DNA of 64,000 nt from Kitasatospora sp. MAP5-34 (GCF_029894335.1 NZ_JARXZC010000009.1:62001-126000), one strand, 5' to 3'. Counted from the stretch's first letter, positions 52,317-61,752 are shown. Numbers and translations: made by a program. The notes: generated by a model from the letters alone, not told the origin.

Positions 52317-52940
52317 ATGGCGGTAAAGCGTCGGATATCCGGTGGGATGGTTGCGCTGGCAGCGGGAGTGGGGCTGCTCGCGCCCCTGGCGCTGGCGGGC
52401 GTCGCTTCGGCGCACACGCAGGAGATCAGCTCGACCTGTGGCTCCGTCACGGTCAAGCTGCGCAACTACAACCCGGACGCGAAGTACAAGAACACGGTCA
52501 GTGTCACGATCGGCGGCAAGGCGGTCATCGCCGCGCAGCAGTTCCCGGACTCCTTCGAGCAGACCTTCAACGTCGACCCGAAGCACACCGCGCCGATCGA
52601 CGCCGTCGTGAAGGTCGCCACCTCCGAGAACCCGGACAACCCGGCCTGGAACAAGACGCTCACCGAGAGCATCGCGGTCTGCCCGGTGACTTCGCCGAGC
52701 CCGAGCCCCTCGCACTCGTCGAGCAGCCCGTCACCTTCGCCCTCGCACTCGGTGACGCCGAGCGTGCACCCGTCGACCAGCAAGCCGGCCACGGCGACGC
52801 CGAGCCCCACCGGCCCGGTACTGGCCTCCACCGGCGGCGGCGGTGACGCCCCGCTGATCGCGGCGGCGGGCGCGGGCGTGATCGTGCTCGGTGGCGGGCT
52901 GCTCTTCGCGAGCCGTCGTCGCAGCGCCCGTCGCCACTAG
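52317..52940 (+). CDS. LAXTG-type cell-wall-anchored protein
   Basis: A 207-residue exported protein. The signal peptide spans 1-32 (MAVKRRISGGMVALAAGVGL, ending ALAGVASA). A folded part with one Cys pair (C at about 41 and 122) is followed by a Ser/Pro/Thr spacer (about 126-166). LASTG at 169-173, a hydrophobic segment and RRRSARRH form a sorting signal of the LAXTG class used by class E sortases of streptomycetes. No sortase gene lies in the window. The ligand or role is unknown. Confidence 0.88.
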   Translation: MAVKRRISGGMVALAAGVGLLAPLALAGVASAHTQEISSTCGSVTVKLRNYNPDAKYKNTVSVTIGGKAVIAAQQFPDSFEQTFNVDPKHTAPIDAVVKVATSENPDNPAWNKTLTESIAVCPVTSPSPSPSHSSSSPSPSPSHSVTPSVHPSTSKPATATPSPTGPVLASTGGGGDAPLIAAAGAGVIVLGGGLLFASRRRSARRH

Positions 52941-52950
52941 GCACCCGGGC

Positions 52951-52995
52951 AACGAGCAAGGGGCGCGAGGCTCTACCTCGCGCCCCTTGCTCGTT
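52951..52995. terminator. 20-base perfect hairpin between convergent genes
   Basis: 52951-52970 is the exact complement of 52976-52995, loop CTCTA. It serves the LAXTG gene and, from the other side, the ABC exporter operon. Confidence 0.9.
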
Positions 52996-53029
52996 CGCGG
53001 TTCGTTCGTGGCTGGTCCAGCTCTGGCGC

Positions 53030-53797
53030 TTATTCCCAGCGGAAGAAGCGTGCCGCAGCGGCCAGTCCCAGGACCGCCCAGGCGGCGAGGATGCCGAGGT
53101 CCGACCAGGGCATGCCGGCGCCGTACTGGAGGACCGAGCGGAGCCCGTCCGAGAGCGCGCTGATCGGCAGCAGGTCCAGTACGGACCGGACGCCCGACGG
53201 GAACTTGGCGAGCGGCACGATCACGCCGCCGGCCAGCAGCAGCAGGATGAACACCAAATTGGCGGCGGCCAGCGTCGCCTCCGCCTTCAGCGTGCCGGCC
53301 ATCAGCAGGCCGAGGCCGGAGAACGCGGCGGTGCCCAGCACCAGCAGCGCGACCACCGCGAGGGCGTTGCCCTGCGGGGACCAGCCCAGGGTCAGCGCGA
53401 TCGCCGAGAGCAGCGCGACCTGCAGCGCCTCGGTGACCAGCACGCATCCGGTCTTCGCGGTGAGCAGCGCCCAGCGCGGCAGCGGGCTCGCGCCCAGCCG
53501 CTTCAGTACCCCGTACCGGCGTTCGAAGCCGGTCGCGATGGCCTGGCCGGTGAAGGCCGTGGACATCACGGCGAGGGCCAGCAGTCCGGGTGCCAGGAAG
53601 TCGACCCGCTTGCCGGGCCCGGTCACCGAGACCACGTCCACGGCGCTGAAAAGCACCAGCAGCACGGTCGGGATGATCACGGTGAGCAGCAGCTGTTCGC
53701 CGTTGCGCAGCAGCATCTTGGTCTCGAACAGGGTCTGCGCGAGCAGCATCCGGCCGACGGGGGCCGCGCCGGGGGCGGGGGAGTAGGAGGTGGTCAT
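53030..53797 (-). CDS. ABC-2 type exporter permease
   Basis: A 255-residue permease of the ABC-2 family with six membrane helices. FETKMLLRNGEQLLLTVIIP and GFERRYGVLKRLGASPLPRW (the conserved ERxxGxLxRLxxxPL-type segment) mark it. It overlaps the ATPase gene by 4 bases (ATGA). The operon is divergent from sufR, and the same pair is often found beside suf genes and ctaA in actinobacteria, which hints at a heme or metal-linked role; not proven. Confidence 0.92.
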   Translation of the reverse strand: MTTSYSPAPGAAPVGRMLLAQTLFETKMLLRNGEQLLLTVIIPTVLLVLFSAVDVVSVTGPGKRVDFLAPGLLALAVMSTAFTGQAIATGFERRYGVLKRLGASPLPRWALLTAKTGCVLVTEALQVALLSAIALTLGWSPQGNALAVVALLVLGTAAFSGLGLLMAGTLKAEATLAAANLVFILLLLAGGVIVPLAKFPSGVRSVLDLLPISALSDGLRSVLQYGAGMPWSDLGILAAWAVLGLAAAARFFRWE

Positions 53798-54720
53798 GAG
53801 CGCAGGTCCCGTCCGGTCAGATCGAGGAAGACGTCTTCGAGGCTGCGCCGTTGCACCGTCAGGCGGTCCGGCATGACGCCCGCCTGTGCGCACCAGCCGG
53901 TGACGGTGGCGAGCAGTTGGGGGTCGATCGGTGCCTCGACCCGGTACGAACCGGGGGTGGGTTCGGTGACGGACGCGCCGTCGGGGAGCACCTTGAGCAG
54001 TGCGCCGAGGTCGAGTCCGGTCGGGCCGTCGAAGCGCAGGCTGCTCTCCGCGCCGCCTCGGCAGAGCTCCTCGGGGCTGCCGGTGGTGATCACGCGGCCC
54101 TGGTCGATGATCGCGACCTGGTCGGCGAGCTGTTCGGCCTCGTCCATGTGGTGGGTGGTGACGACGACGGTGACGCCGTCCCGCCTGAGGTCGCGGACCA
54201 GCTCCCAGGTGGCGTGGCGGGCCTGCGGGTCGAGGCCGGCGGTGGGTTCGTCCAGGAAGACCAGCTCGGGGCGGCCGACCACGGCCATCGCCAGCGCGAG
54301 GCGTTGCTGCTGGCCGCCGGAGAGCCGCCGGTAGGTGGTCCGGCCGCAGGAGCCGAGGCCGAGGCGCTCGACCAGGTCGGGGACGTTCAGTGGGTTCGCG
54401 TGCAACTTGGCGGTGTGTTGGAGCATCTCGACGGCGCGTGCACCGGCGTACACGCCACCGGACTGCAACATGACACCGACGCGAGGTTTCAGCTGTGCGG
54501 CGTCCGTGACCGGATCGAGTCCGAGGACGCGGACGGTGCCCGCGTCGGGGCGGCGGTAGCCCTCGCAGATCTCGATGGTGGTGGTCTTTCCGGCGCCGTT
54601 CGGGCCGAGCACGGCGGTGACCGCCGCGCCCGGGATGACCAGGTCGAGGCCGTTCACCGCCGCCTTGGAGCCGTACCGCTTGACCAGTCCGGCCACCGAG
54701 ACCGCAGGTTGATTCCGCAT
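53794..54720 (-). CDS. ABC exporter ATP-binding protein (DrrA type)
   Basis: A 308-residue ATPase with all catalytic motifs: GPNGAGKTT (Walker A), LQSGGVY (Q-loop), LSGGQQQRL (signature), LVFLDEPTAGLD (Walker B) and THHMDEAE (switch His). A C-terminal regulatory domain (about 225-308) is typical of DrrA-like exporters. Partner of the permease that follows. The ATG at 54720 has no ribosome site but a -10 box 7 bases upstream. Confidence 0.95.
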   Translation of the reverse strand: MRNQPAVSVAGLVKRYGSKAAVNGLDLVIPGAAVTAVLGPNGAGKTTTIEICEGYRRPDAGTVRVLGLDPVTDAAQLKPRVGVMLQSGGVYAGARAVEMLQHTAKLHANPLNVPDLVERLGLGSCGRTTYRRLSGGQQQRLALAMAVVGRPELVFLDEPTAGLDPQARHATWELVRDLRRDGVTVVVTTHHMDEAEQLADQVAIIDQGRVITTGSPEELCRGGAESSLRFDGPTGLDLGALLKVLPDGASVTEPTPGSYRVEAPIDPQLLATVTGWCAQAGVMPDRLTVQRRSLEDVFLDLTGRDLRS

Positions 54721-54727
54721 ACGAGGG

Positions 54728-54770
54728 AGTCTAAAAGGCGCTCGCCGGGGCTCTCAGGTAAGGCTTGCCT
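54728..54770 (-). promoter_or_regulatory. ABC exporter promoter with DtxR/IdeR-like iron box
   Basis: On the minus strand TAGACT (54733-54728) is followed by 7 bases and the ATG at 54720. AGGTAAGGCTTGCCT at 54756-54770 is a near-perfect inverted repeat matching 12 of 15 positions of the iron-box core AGGTTAGGCTAACCT used by DtxR/IdeR/DmdR regulators, and it overlaps the -35 position. It also lies 53 bases upstream of a -10-like TAATTA of sufR. Confidence 0.5.
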
Positions 54771-54830
54771 GCGTGACTGACACCACGAATGAGGCGTGCA
54801 TCACGGCTTGTCCTTCCGTGAGTAATTACG

Positions 54831-54847
54831 CAACACTGGTGTTGTGA
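54831..54847 (+). promoter_or_regulatory. SufR operator overlapping the sufR start
   Basis: CAACACTGGTGTTG (54831-54844) is a perfect palindrome apart from its central TG. Within 54833-54847 it reads ACACT-N5-TGTGA, which I recall as the site described for mycobacterial SufR. It overlaps the GTG start at 54844, close after a -10-like TAATTA (54823-54828). Autorepression by SufR is inferred. Confidence 0.65.
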
Positions 54848-55704
54848 AAACATCTCGCGAGCACGACCAGCAGCTGGAGGCCGAGTCGGCCCCCGGTTGC
54901 GCCGTGCCCGAGACGGCGACCGAGGTGCTGCTCGACGGGCACCGGGCCACCAGGGACAGGGTCGCTCGTTCGATCCTCGACCACGGGCCCTCCTCGGCCG
55001 CCGACCTGGCAGGACGGCTGGGCCTCACCAGCGCCGCCGTCCGCCGCCACCTGGACGGGCTGCTCGCAGCCGGCCTGGTCGAGTCCCGCGAGCAGCGGGT
55101 CTACGGCAGCCGGGGCCGGGGCCGTCCGGCCAAGCTCTTCGCGCTCACCGAGTCCGGCCGGGACGCCTTCTACCAGGCGTACGACCAGCTCGCCGCCGAC
55201 GCACTGCGCTGGATCTCCGACGCGGTGGGTGGCGGCAAGGCGGGCGAGGAGGCGGTCGCCGCCTTCGCCCGGGCCCGGTTCGCCAAGCAGGGCCAGAAGT
55301 ACCTCGATTCGCTGGAGCAGGCCGGTGACGGCCTGCGGACCGAGGCGCTCGCCGAGGCCCTCAGCGCCGACGGGTACGCTGCCACTGTGCGGCGAGTGCC
55401 GTCAGCCGGTGTCTCGAAGGCTCCGGTCGGCGCTCAGCTCTGCCAGCACCACTGCCCGGTCGCGCACATCGCCGAGCAGTTCCCGCAGCTCTGCGAGGCG
55501 GAGACCGAGGTCTTCTCCCAGCTTCTGGGCACCCATGTGCAACGGCTGGCCACGATCGCCCACGGCGACGGGGTCTGCACCACTTATGTGCCGGCACCCG
55601 GTGCCGCATCGTCGCACGGCAAGCGCCAGGCGCCCGATGCCGCGCCGACTGCCGGTACGTCAATCCCATCAGCACCTGCGTCCGCGCGGAGGAACCTCGC
55701 ATGA
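54844..55704 (+). CDS. sufR: SufR, iron-sulfur-cluster-sensing regulator
   Basis: A 286-residue winged-helix protein (HTH at about 50-95: [35 protein letters not shown]). A C-terminal Cys cluster, [18 protein letters not shown], would ligate an Fe-S cluster; a fourth Cys lies in GDGVC. In mycobacteria and cyanobacteria SufR represses suf while its cluster is intact. The last 30 residues are Ala/Pro-rich. The GTG start sits inside the predicted operator. It overlaps sufB by 4 bases, so regulator and assembly genes share one mRNA. Confidence 0.93.
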   Translation: MKTSREHDQQLEAESAPGCAVPETATEVLLDGHRATRDRVARSILDHGPSSAADLAGRLGLTSAAVRRHLDGLLAAGLVESREQRVYGSRGRGRPAKLFALTESGRDAFYQAYDQLAADALRWISDAVGGGKAGEEAVAAFARARFAKQGQKYLDSLEQAGDGLRTEALAEALSADGYAATVRRVPSAGVSKAPVGAQLCQHHCPVAHIAEQFPQLCEAETEVFSQLLGTHVQRLATIAHGDGVCTTYVPAPGAASSHGKRQAPDAAPTAGTSIPSAPASARRNLA

Positions 55705-57116
55705 CTGACACCGTTTCGCACCCGGAGCTCGACGGCCTGGGCACCTACGAGTACGGCTGGTCCGACCCCGACGCCGCCGGTTCGCTGGCCAAGCGCGGCC
55801 TCAGCGAGGACGTCGTCCGCGACATCTCGTCCAAGAAGTCCGAGTCCGAGTGGATGCTGAACCTGCGTCTCAAGGGCCTCAAGCTGTTCGGCAAGAAGCC
55901 CATGCCGACCTGGGGCTCCGACCTGTCGGGCATCGACTTCGACAACATCAAGTACTTCGTGCGTTCGACCGAGAAGCAGGCCGAGTCCTGGGAGGACCTG
56001 CCCGCCGACATCAAGGCGACGTACGACCGCCTCGGCATCCCGGAGGCGGAGAAGCAGCGCCTGGTCGCCGGTGTCGCCGCGCAGTACGAGTCCGAGGTCG
56101 TCTACCACCAGATCCGTGAGGACCTGGAGGAGCAGGGCGTGCTCTTCCTCGACACGGACACCGCGCTGAAGCAGTACCCGGAGATCTTCAAGGAGTACTT
56201 CGGCACCGTGATCCCGGCGGGCGACAACAAGTTCGCCGCGCTGAACACGGCCGTCTGGTCCGGCGGCTCGTTCATCTACGTCCCCCCGGGCGTCAAGGTG
56301 GACATCCCGCTGCAGGCCTACTTCCGGATCAACACCGAGAACATGGGCCAGTTCGAGCGGACGCTGATCATCGTCGACGAGGACGCCTACGTCCACTACG
56401 TCGAGGGCTGCACCGCGCCGATCTACTCCTCGGACTCGCTGCACAGCGCCGTGGTCGAGATCATCGTCAAGAAGGGCGGCCGCTGCCGCTACACGACGAT
56501 CCAGAACTGGTCGAACAACGTCTACAACCTGGTCACCAAGCGCGCCGTGGCGTACGAGGGCGCGACCATGGAGTGGATCGACGGCAACATCGGTTCCAAG
56601 GTCACCATGAAGTACCCGGCCGTCTACCTGATGGGCGAGCACGCCAAGGGCGAGACGCTGTCGATCGCGTTCGCGGGCGAGGGCCAGCACCAGGACGCCG
56701 GCGCCAAGATGGTGCACATGGCGCCGAACACCTCCTCCAACATCGTCTCCAAGTCGGTGGCGCGTGGCGGTGGCCGGACTTCGTACCGTGGTCTGATCGA
56801 GATCGGCGAGGGCTCCAAGGGCGCCAAGTCGAACGTGATGTGCGACGCGCTGCTGGTCGACACCATCTCGCGCTCGGACACCTACCCGTACGTGGACGTC
56901 CGCGAGGACGACGTGTCGATGGCGCACGAGGCGACGGTCTCCAAGGTCAGCGCCGACCAGCTCTTCTACCTGATGAGCCGGGGCCTGACCGAGTTCGAGG
57001 CGATGGCGATGATCGTCCGTGGCTTCGTCGAGCCGATCGCCCGCGAGCTCCCGATGGAGTACGCGCTGGAGCTGAACCGGCTGATCGAGCTGCAGATGGA
57101 GGGCTCCGTCGGCTGA
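55701..57116 (+). CDS. sufB: Fe-S cluster scaffold subunit SufB
   Basis: A 471-residue SufB. Motifs include [17 protein letters not shown]-like N-terminal segment ([20 protein letters not shown]), [40 protein letters not shown], and [20 protein letters not shown]. Cys in VEGCTAP and [12 protein letters not shown] are cluster/sulfur-transfer candidates. There is no intein, unlike mycobacterial SufB. With SufC and SufD it forms the SufBC2D complex where clusters are built. Confidence 0.97.
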   Translation: MTDTVSHPELDGLGTYEYGWSDPDAAGSLAKRGLSEDVVRDISSKKSESEWMLNLRLKGLKLFGKKPMPTWGSDLSGIDFDNIKYFVRSTEKQAESWEDLPADIKATYDRLGIPEAEKQRLVAGVAAQYESEVVYHQIREDLEEQGVLFLDTDTALKQYPEIFKEYFGTVIPAGDNKFAALNTAVWSGGSFIYVPPGVKVDIPLQAYFRINTENMGQFERTLIIVDEDAYVHYVEGCTAPIYSSDSLHSAVVEIIVKKGGRCRYTTIQNWSNNVYNLVTKRAVAYEGATMEWIDGNIGSKVTMKYPAVYLMGEHAKGETLSIAFAGEGQHQDAGAKMVHMAPNTSSNIVSKSVARGGGRTSYRGLIEIGEGSKGAKSNVMCDALLVDTISRSDTYPYVDVREDDVSMAHEATVSKVSADQLFYLMSRGLTEFEAMAMIVRGFVEPIARELPMEYALELNRLIELQMEGSVG

Positions 57117-57173
57117 CGTCAGCCGCGCGAAGCCTCAGCCCACACCTTTCAGGAAGAGAGCACCACGACAGCC

Positions 57174-58409
57174 ATGGCTGACGTCAACACCCCCTCCGGC
57201 TCCACGACGGCCGGTTCGATCGAGGTCGGCACCGCCGGCGCAGGCGTGCAGCTGGCCGGTCCCGGCACGGGCCGCGCCACCGTCACGCAGCCGATCGACG
57301 CCCGCGTCGCGACCAAGCCCTCGTACGACGTGAACGACTTCCCGGTGCCGACCGGCCGCGAGGAGGACTGGCGGTTCACCCCGCTGCACCGCCTCGCCGG
57401 TCTGCACGACGGCACCGCCGCCGAGGGCGCGAACGGCGAGGACAAGGTCGAGTTCGGCCTGCCCGACGGCGTCACCGCCGAGACGGTCGGCCGCGACGAC
57501 GCCCGCCTGGGCAAGGCCGGCAAGCCGGTCGACCGGGTCGCCGCGCAGGCGTTCAGCTCCTTCAAGGAGGCGCTGGTCGTCACCGTCCCCAAGGACGCGG
57601 TGCTGACCGAGCCGGTGAAGATCGACGTGCACGGCGAGGGCGGTGTCCGCTTCTCCCACGTGGTGATCGACGTCAAGCCGTTCGCCGAGGCCGTCGTGGT
57701 GCTGAACCACACCGGTACCGGCACCCGGGCCGCCAACGTCGAGCTGCTGGTCGGCGACGGCGCGAAGCTGACCTTCGTGTCTGTCCAGGACTGGGAGCGC
57801 GACGCGGTGCACGCCGCGCAGCAGACCGCCCTGGTCGGCCGGGACGCCTCGCTCAAGTCCGTCGTGGTCACCTTCGGTGGCGACCTCGTCCGGCTGCACC
57901 CGCGTGTCACCTACGCCGCCCCCGGCGGCGAGGCCGTGCTCTACGGCCTGTACTTCGCGGACGCAGGCCAGCACCAGGAGCACCGCCTCCAGATCGACCA
58001 CGACACCCCGCACTGCCGCTCCAACGTGGTCTACAAGGGCGCGCTGCAGGGCCAGGACGCGCACGCGGTCTGGGTCGGCGACGTGCTGATCCGCGCCGCC
58101 GCCGAGGGCACCGACACCTACGAGCACAACCGCAACCTGGTGCTCACCGACGGCGCCCGGGTCGACTCGATCCCGAACCTGGAGATCGAGACCGGCGAGA
58201 TCGTCGGCGCCGGCCACGCCTCGGCGACCGGCCGCTTCGACGACGAGCAGCTGTTCTACCTCCAGTCCCGTGGCATCCCGGCCGACGAGGCCCGCCGCCT
58301 GGTGGTGCGCGGCTTCTTCGCCGAGCTGGTGCAGCAGATCGGTGTCCCGGAGATCCAGGACCAGCTGCTGGAGAAGATCGACGCCGAGCTGGAAGCGAAC
58401 GTCGGATGA
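57174..58409 (+). CDS. sufD: Fe-S cluster assembly protein SufD
   Basis: A 411-residue SufD, a paralogue of SufB. PTGREEDWRFTPL, the central beta-helix with DWERDAVHAAQQTALVGRDA, and HCRSNVVYKGALQGQDAHAV and FDDEQLFYLQSRGIPADEAR are typical. The first 45 residues are Thr/Ala/Gly-rich. It overlaps the Rieske ferredoxin gene (ATGA). AGGAAGAG lies 15 bases before the ATG, which is distant but usable. Confidence 0.96.
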   Translation: MADVNTPSGSTTAGSIEVGTAGAGVQLAGPGTGRATVTQPIDARVATKPSYDVNDFPVPTGREEDWRFTPLHRLAGLHDGTAAEGANGEDKVEFGLPDGVTAETVGRDDARLGKAGKPVDRVAAQAFSSFKEALVVTVPKDAVLTEPVKIDVHGEGGVRFSHVVIDVKPFAEAVVVLNHTGTGTRAANVELLVGDGAKLTFVSVQDWERDAVHAAQQTALVGRDASLKSVVVTFGGDLVRLHPRVTYAAPGGEAVLYGLYFADAGQHQEHRLQIDHDTPHCRSNVVYKGALQGQDAHAVWVGDVLIRAAAEGTDTYEHNRNLVLTDGARVDSIPNLEIETGEIVGAGHASATGRFDDEQLFYLQSRGIPADEARRLVVRGFFAELVQQIGVPEIQDQLLEKIDAELEANVG

Positions 58410-58723
58410 GTTATCTCCGTGCCTGTTCGATCGCCGACCTGGCGGAGGACGTCCCCAAGCGCGTCGAGCTCAACGGTGTGCCGGTCGCTCTCGTCCGCAC
58501 CGACGAGGGGGTGTTCGCGATCAACGACATCTGCTCGCACGCGAACGTCTCGCTCTCCGAGGGTGAGGTCGAGGACTGCATGATCGAGTGCTGGCTGCAC
58601 GGCTCCAGCTTCGACCTGCGCTCCGGCAAGCCCTCCGGGCTGCCCGCCACCAAGCCGGTTCCCGTTTACCCCGTAAAGATCGAAGGGGACGATGTGCTCG
58701 TCTCCGTCAACCAGGAGTCCTGA
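58406..58723 (+). CDS. Rieske [2Fe-2S] ferredoxin of the suf operon
   Basis: A 105-residue Rieske protein with CSHANVSL (Cys43, His45) and CWLHGSSF (Cys62, His65), the complete ligand set of a bis-Cys/bis-His [2Fe-2S] cluster. Small soluble ferredoxins of this kind sit in actinobacterial suf operons between sufD and sufC and may supply electrons for assembly. Coupled to sufD by ATGA; sufC follows 2 bases after the stop. Confidence 0.95.
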   Translation: MSYLRACSIADLAEDVPKRVELNGVPVALVRTDEGVFAINDICSHANVSLSEGEVEDCMIECWLHGSSFDLRSGKPSGLPATKPVPVYPVKIEGDDVLVSVNQES

Positions 58724-58725
58724 GC

Positions 58726-59490
58726 ATGGCAACCCTTGAAATCCGCGACCTGCACGTCTCCGTCGAGACCGAGGGCGGTGCCCGCGAGATCCTGCGCGGC
58801 GTCGACCTGACCGTGAAGCAGGGCGAGACCCACGCCATCATGGGCCCCAACGGCTCCGGCAAGTCGACCCTGGCGTACACGCTGGCCGGCCACCCGAAGT
58901 ACACCGTCACCAGCGGTGAGGTGCTGCTCGACGGCGTCGACGTGCTCGCGATGACCGTTGACGAGCGCGCCCGCGCCGGTGTCTTCCTGGCCATGCAGTA
59001 CCCGGTCGAGGTCCCCGGCGTCTCGGTCTCCAACTTCCTCCGTACCGCCGCCACGGCGATCCGTGGCGAGGCCCCGAAGCTGCGGCTCTGGGTCAAGGAG
59101 GTCAAGGCGGCGATGGCCGCCCTGCAGATGGACCCGGCGTTCGCCGAGCGCAACGTGAACGAGGGCTTCTCCGGCGGCGAGAAGAAGCGCCACGAGATCC
59201 TCCAGCTCGAGCTGCTCAAGCCGAAGATCGCGATCCTCGACGAGACGGACTCCGGTCTGGACGTCGACGCGCTGCGCCAGGTCTCCGAGGGCATCAACCG
59301 GGTTGCCGCCTCGGGCGAGGTCGGCACCCTGCTGGTCACGCACTACACCCGGATCCTCAAGTACATCAAGCCCGACCACGTCCACGTGTTCTCGGCCGGT
59401 CGCATCGTCGAGTCCGGTGGCGCCGAGCTCGCGGACAAGCTGGAGAACGAGGGCTACGCGGCATACGTGAAGGGCGGCGCTTCCGAGTGA
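58726..59490 (+). CDS. sufC: Fe-S assembly ATPase SufC
   Basis: A 254-residue ABC-type ATPase: GPNGSGKST (40-48), FSGGEKKR (148-155) and ILDETDSGLD (Walker B and the D-loop, 170-179), VTHYTRI (switch His). It drives conformational change in SufB-SufD and is soluble, without a permease. The stop overlaps the GTG of sufS by 4 bases. Confidence 0.97.
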   Translation: MATLEIRDLHVSVETEGGAREILRGVDLTVKQGETHAIMGPNGSGKSTLAYTLAGHPKYTVTSGEVLLDGVDVLAMTVDERARAGVFLAMQYPVEVPGVSVSNFLRTAATAIRGEAPKLRLWVKEVKAAMAALQMDPAFAERNVNEGFSGGEKKRHEILQLELLKPKIAILDETDSGLDVDALRQVSEGINRVAASGEVGTLLVTHYTRILKYIKPDHVHVFSAGRIVESGGAELADKLENEGYAAYVKGGASE

Positions 59491-60773
59491 CAACCCATCC
59501 CGGCTCGGCATTCGCGGGCCTGCTGGCTCCGGCCCAGGAGTTCGGCGACCTGCTCCGCAAGGACTTCCCGATCCTGCAGCGCGTGCTGCACGACGAGAAG
59601 CCCCTGATCTACCTGGACAACGCGGCGACCTCCCAGAAGCCCCGGCAGGTGCTGGACGCCCTCAACGCGTACTACGAGCGCCACAACGCCAACGTGCACC
59701 GTGGCGTGCACGTGCTGGCCGAGGAGGCCACGGCGCTGTACGAGGGCGCTCGTGACAAGGTCGCGGCGTTCATCAACGCGCCGAGCCGGGACGAGGTGAT
59801 CTTCACCAAGAACGCCTCGGAGTCGCTCAACCTGGTCGCCAACATGCTCGCCTGGGCCGATGAGCCGTACCGCGTGGACGCGGACGCGGAGATCGTCATC
59901 ACCGAGATGGAGCACCACTCCAACATCGTCCCGTGGCAGCTGCTCTCGCAGCGCACCGGCGCGAAGCTGAAGTGGTTCGGGCTCACCGACGAGGGTCGGC
60001 TCGACCTGTCCAACATCGACGAGCTGATCACCGAGAAGACGAAGATCGTCTCCTTCACGTTGGTCTCCAACCTGATGGGCACGGTCAACCCGGTCGAGCA
60101 GATCGTCCGCAAGGCCCAGTCGGTCGGCGCGCTGGTGCTGATCGACGCCTCGCAGGCCGCCCCGCACATGGTGCTGGACGTGCAGGCGCTGGAGGCCGAC
60201 TTCGTCGCCTTCACCGGGCACAAGATGCTGGCTCCGACCGGCATCGGCGTGCTCTGGGGCCGCCAGGAGCTGCTGGAGGACCTCCCGCCGTTCCTGGGCG
60301 GTGGCGAGATGATCGAGACCGTCACGATGGGCTCGTCCACCTACGCCCCCGCGCCGCACAAGTTCGAGGCCGGTACGCCGCCGATCGCGCAGGCGGTCGG
60401 TCTCGGCGCGGCCATCGACTACCTGACCAACATCGGCATGGACAAGATCGCCGCTCACGAGCACACGCTCACCGAGTACGCGGTCACCCGCCTGCAGGAG
60501 GTCCCGGAGCTGCGGATCATCGGCCCTCGCACGGCCGTCGACCGTGGCGCCGCGATCTCCTTCGTGCTCGGCGACATCCACCCGCACGACGTGGGCCAGG
60601 TGCTGGACGAGCAGGGCATCGCCGTCCGGGTCGGCCACCACTGCGCGCGGCCGGTCTGCCTGCGGTACGGAATTCCGGCGACCACCAGGGCGTCGTTCTA
60701 CCTGTACTCCACGCCGTCCGATGTCGACGCACTCATCGACGGCCTGCAGCACGTCCGCAACTTCTTCGGCTGA
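59487..60773 (+). CDS. sufS: Cysteine desulfurase SufS
   Basis: A 428-residue class V aminotransferase-fold enzyme. YLDNAATSQKP opens the PLP fold, TEMEHHSNIVPW holds PLP-stacking His, Lys246 in FTGHKMLAP forms the Schiff base, and Cys386 in GHHCARPVCL is the persulfide-bearing residue on the short loop of group II enzymes. It supplies sulfur to SufU. GTG start by overlap with sufC. Confidence 0.97.
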   Translation: MTTHPGSAFAGLLAPAQEFGDLLRKDFPILQRVLHDEKPLIYLDNAATSQKPRQVLDALNAYYERHNANVHRGVHVLAEEATALYEGARDKVAAFINAPSRDEVIFTKNASESLNLVANMLAWADEPYRVDADAEIVITEMEHHSNIVPWQLLSQRTGAKLKWFGLTDEGRLDLSNIDELITEKTKIVSFTLVSNLMGTVNPVEQIVRKAQSVGALVLIDASQAAPHMVLDVQALEADFVAFTGHKMLAPTGIGVLWGRQELLEDLPPFLGGGEMIETVTMGSSTYAPAPHKFEAGTPPIAQAVGLGAAIDYLTNIGMDKIAAHEHTLTEYAVTRLQEVPELRIIGPRTAVDRGAAISFVLGDIHPHDVGQVLDEQGIAVRVGHHCARPVCLRYGIPATTRASFYLYSTPSDVDALIDGLQHVRNFFG

Positions 60774-60791
60774 CGGGCGGAGGGACCACAC

Positions 60792-61244
60792 ATGAAGCTC
60801 GACTCGATGTACCAGGACATCATCCTGGACCACTACCGGAACCCCCACGGCAAGGGCCTGCGCGACGGCGACGTCGAGGTGCACCACGTCAACCCGACCT
60901 GTGGCGACGAGATCACCCTGCGGGTGCGGCTCGACGGCCCGGTCGTGGCCGATGTCTCGTACGAGTCGCAGGGCTGCTCGATCAGCCAGGCCAGCGCGTC
61001 CGTCCTGAACGACCTGGTGGTCGGGAAGAACGTGGGCGACGCCCAGGCCGTCCAGGAGGCGTTCCTGGAGCTGATGCAGAGCAAGGGCACGTCCGAGGGT
61101 GACGAGGAGGTGCTGGAGGACGCCGTCGCGTTCGCCGGTGTGTCCAAGTTCCCGGCCCGGGTGAAGTGCGCACTGCTGAGCTGGATGGCCTGGAAGGACG
61201 CGACCGCCAAGGCGCTCGCCCAGCAGCCCGCCGTCAACGACTGA
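60792..61244 (+). CDS. sufU: Zinc-dependent sulfur carrier SufU
   Basis: A 150-residue SufU. Ligands Cys37 and Asp39 (NPTCGDEI), Cys62 (SQGCSIS) and Cys126 (RVKCALL) form the zinc site that accepts sulfur from SufS. MYQDIILDHYRNPHGKG is the conserved N-terminus. It follows sufS by 18 bases, with GGAGG before its ATG. Confidence 0.96.
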   Translation: MKLDSMYQDIILDHYRNPHGKGLRDGDVEVHHVNPTCGDEITLRVRLDGPVVADVSYESQGCSISQASASVLNDLVVGKNVGDAQAVQEAFLELMQSKGTSEGDEEVLEDAVAFAGVSKFPARVKCALLSWMAWKDATAKALAQQPAVND

Positions 61245-61278
61245 CCTGCGACCTACCTGCCCGAGGAGGGCTTAGAAC

Positions 61279-61677
61279 ATGAGCGACACCGAGACCACCT
61301 CGGAGGCCGCGGCTCCCGAGGCCGCCGCCACCGAGGGGCCGACGGTCATCGTCGGCACCACGGCGGGCACCGTCTCCGTCGAGGACCTGATCGAGGCCCT
61401 GATGGACGTCGTCGACCCCGAACTGGGCATCGACGTGGTCAACCTGGGCCTGATCTACGGCGTCCACATCGACGAGTCCGACGTGGCCACCATCGACATG
61501 ACGCTCACCTCGGCGGCCTGCCCGCTGACGGACGTCATCGAGGACCAGGCGAAGACCGCCACCGACGGCCTCGTCCAGGATCTCCGGATCAACTGGGTCT
61601 GGATGCCGCCGTGGGGCCCGGACAAGATCACCGACGACGGCCGCGACCAGCTGCGGGCGCTCGGCTTCAACGTCTGA
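61279..61677 (+). CDS. sufT: SufT-like MIP18-family (DUF59) protein
   Basis: A 132-residue protein. After an acidic Thr/Ala-rich N-terminus, LIEALMDVVDPELGIDVVNL, LIYGVHIDESDVATIDMTLT and AACPLTDVIEDQ are the DUF59 motifs, with the conserved Cys of the family. It assists Fe-S maturation under demand. GAGGAGG lies upstream of its ATG. It is the last suf gene; a perfect hairpin follows. Confidence 0.94.
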   Translation: MSDTETTSEAAAPEAAATEGPTVIVGTTAGTVSVEDLIEALMDVVDPELGIDVVNLGLIYGVHIDESDVATIDMTLTSAACPLTDVIEDQAKTATDGLVQDLRINWVWMPPWGPDKITDDGRDQLRALGFNV

Positions 61678-61703
61678 GCTCTTCAACGTCTGAGTTGAGG
61701 TAA

Positions 61704-61752
61704 AAACGCCACTGCCGTGGACTCCCTTCCGGGGTCCACGGCAGTGGCGTTT
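61704..61752. terminator. Terminator of the suf operon
   Basis: A perfect 19-base stem (61704-61722 with 61734-61752) around an 11-base loop, starting with AAA and ending with TTT on each strand, so it can act in both directions between convergent genes. Confidence 0.9.
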
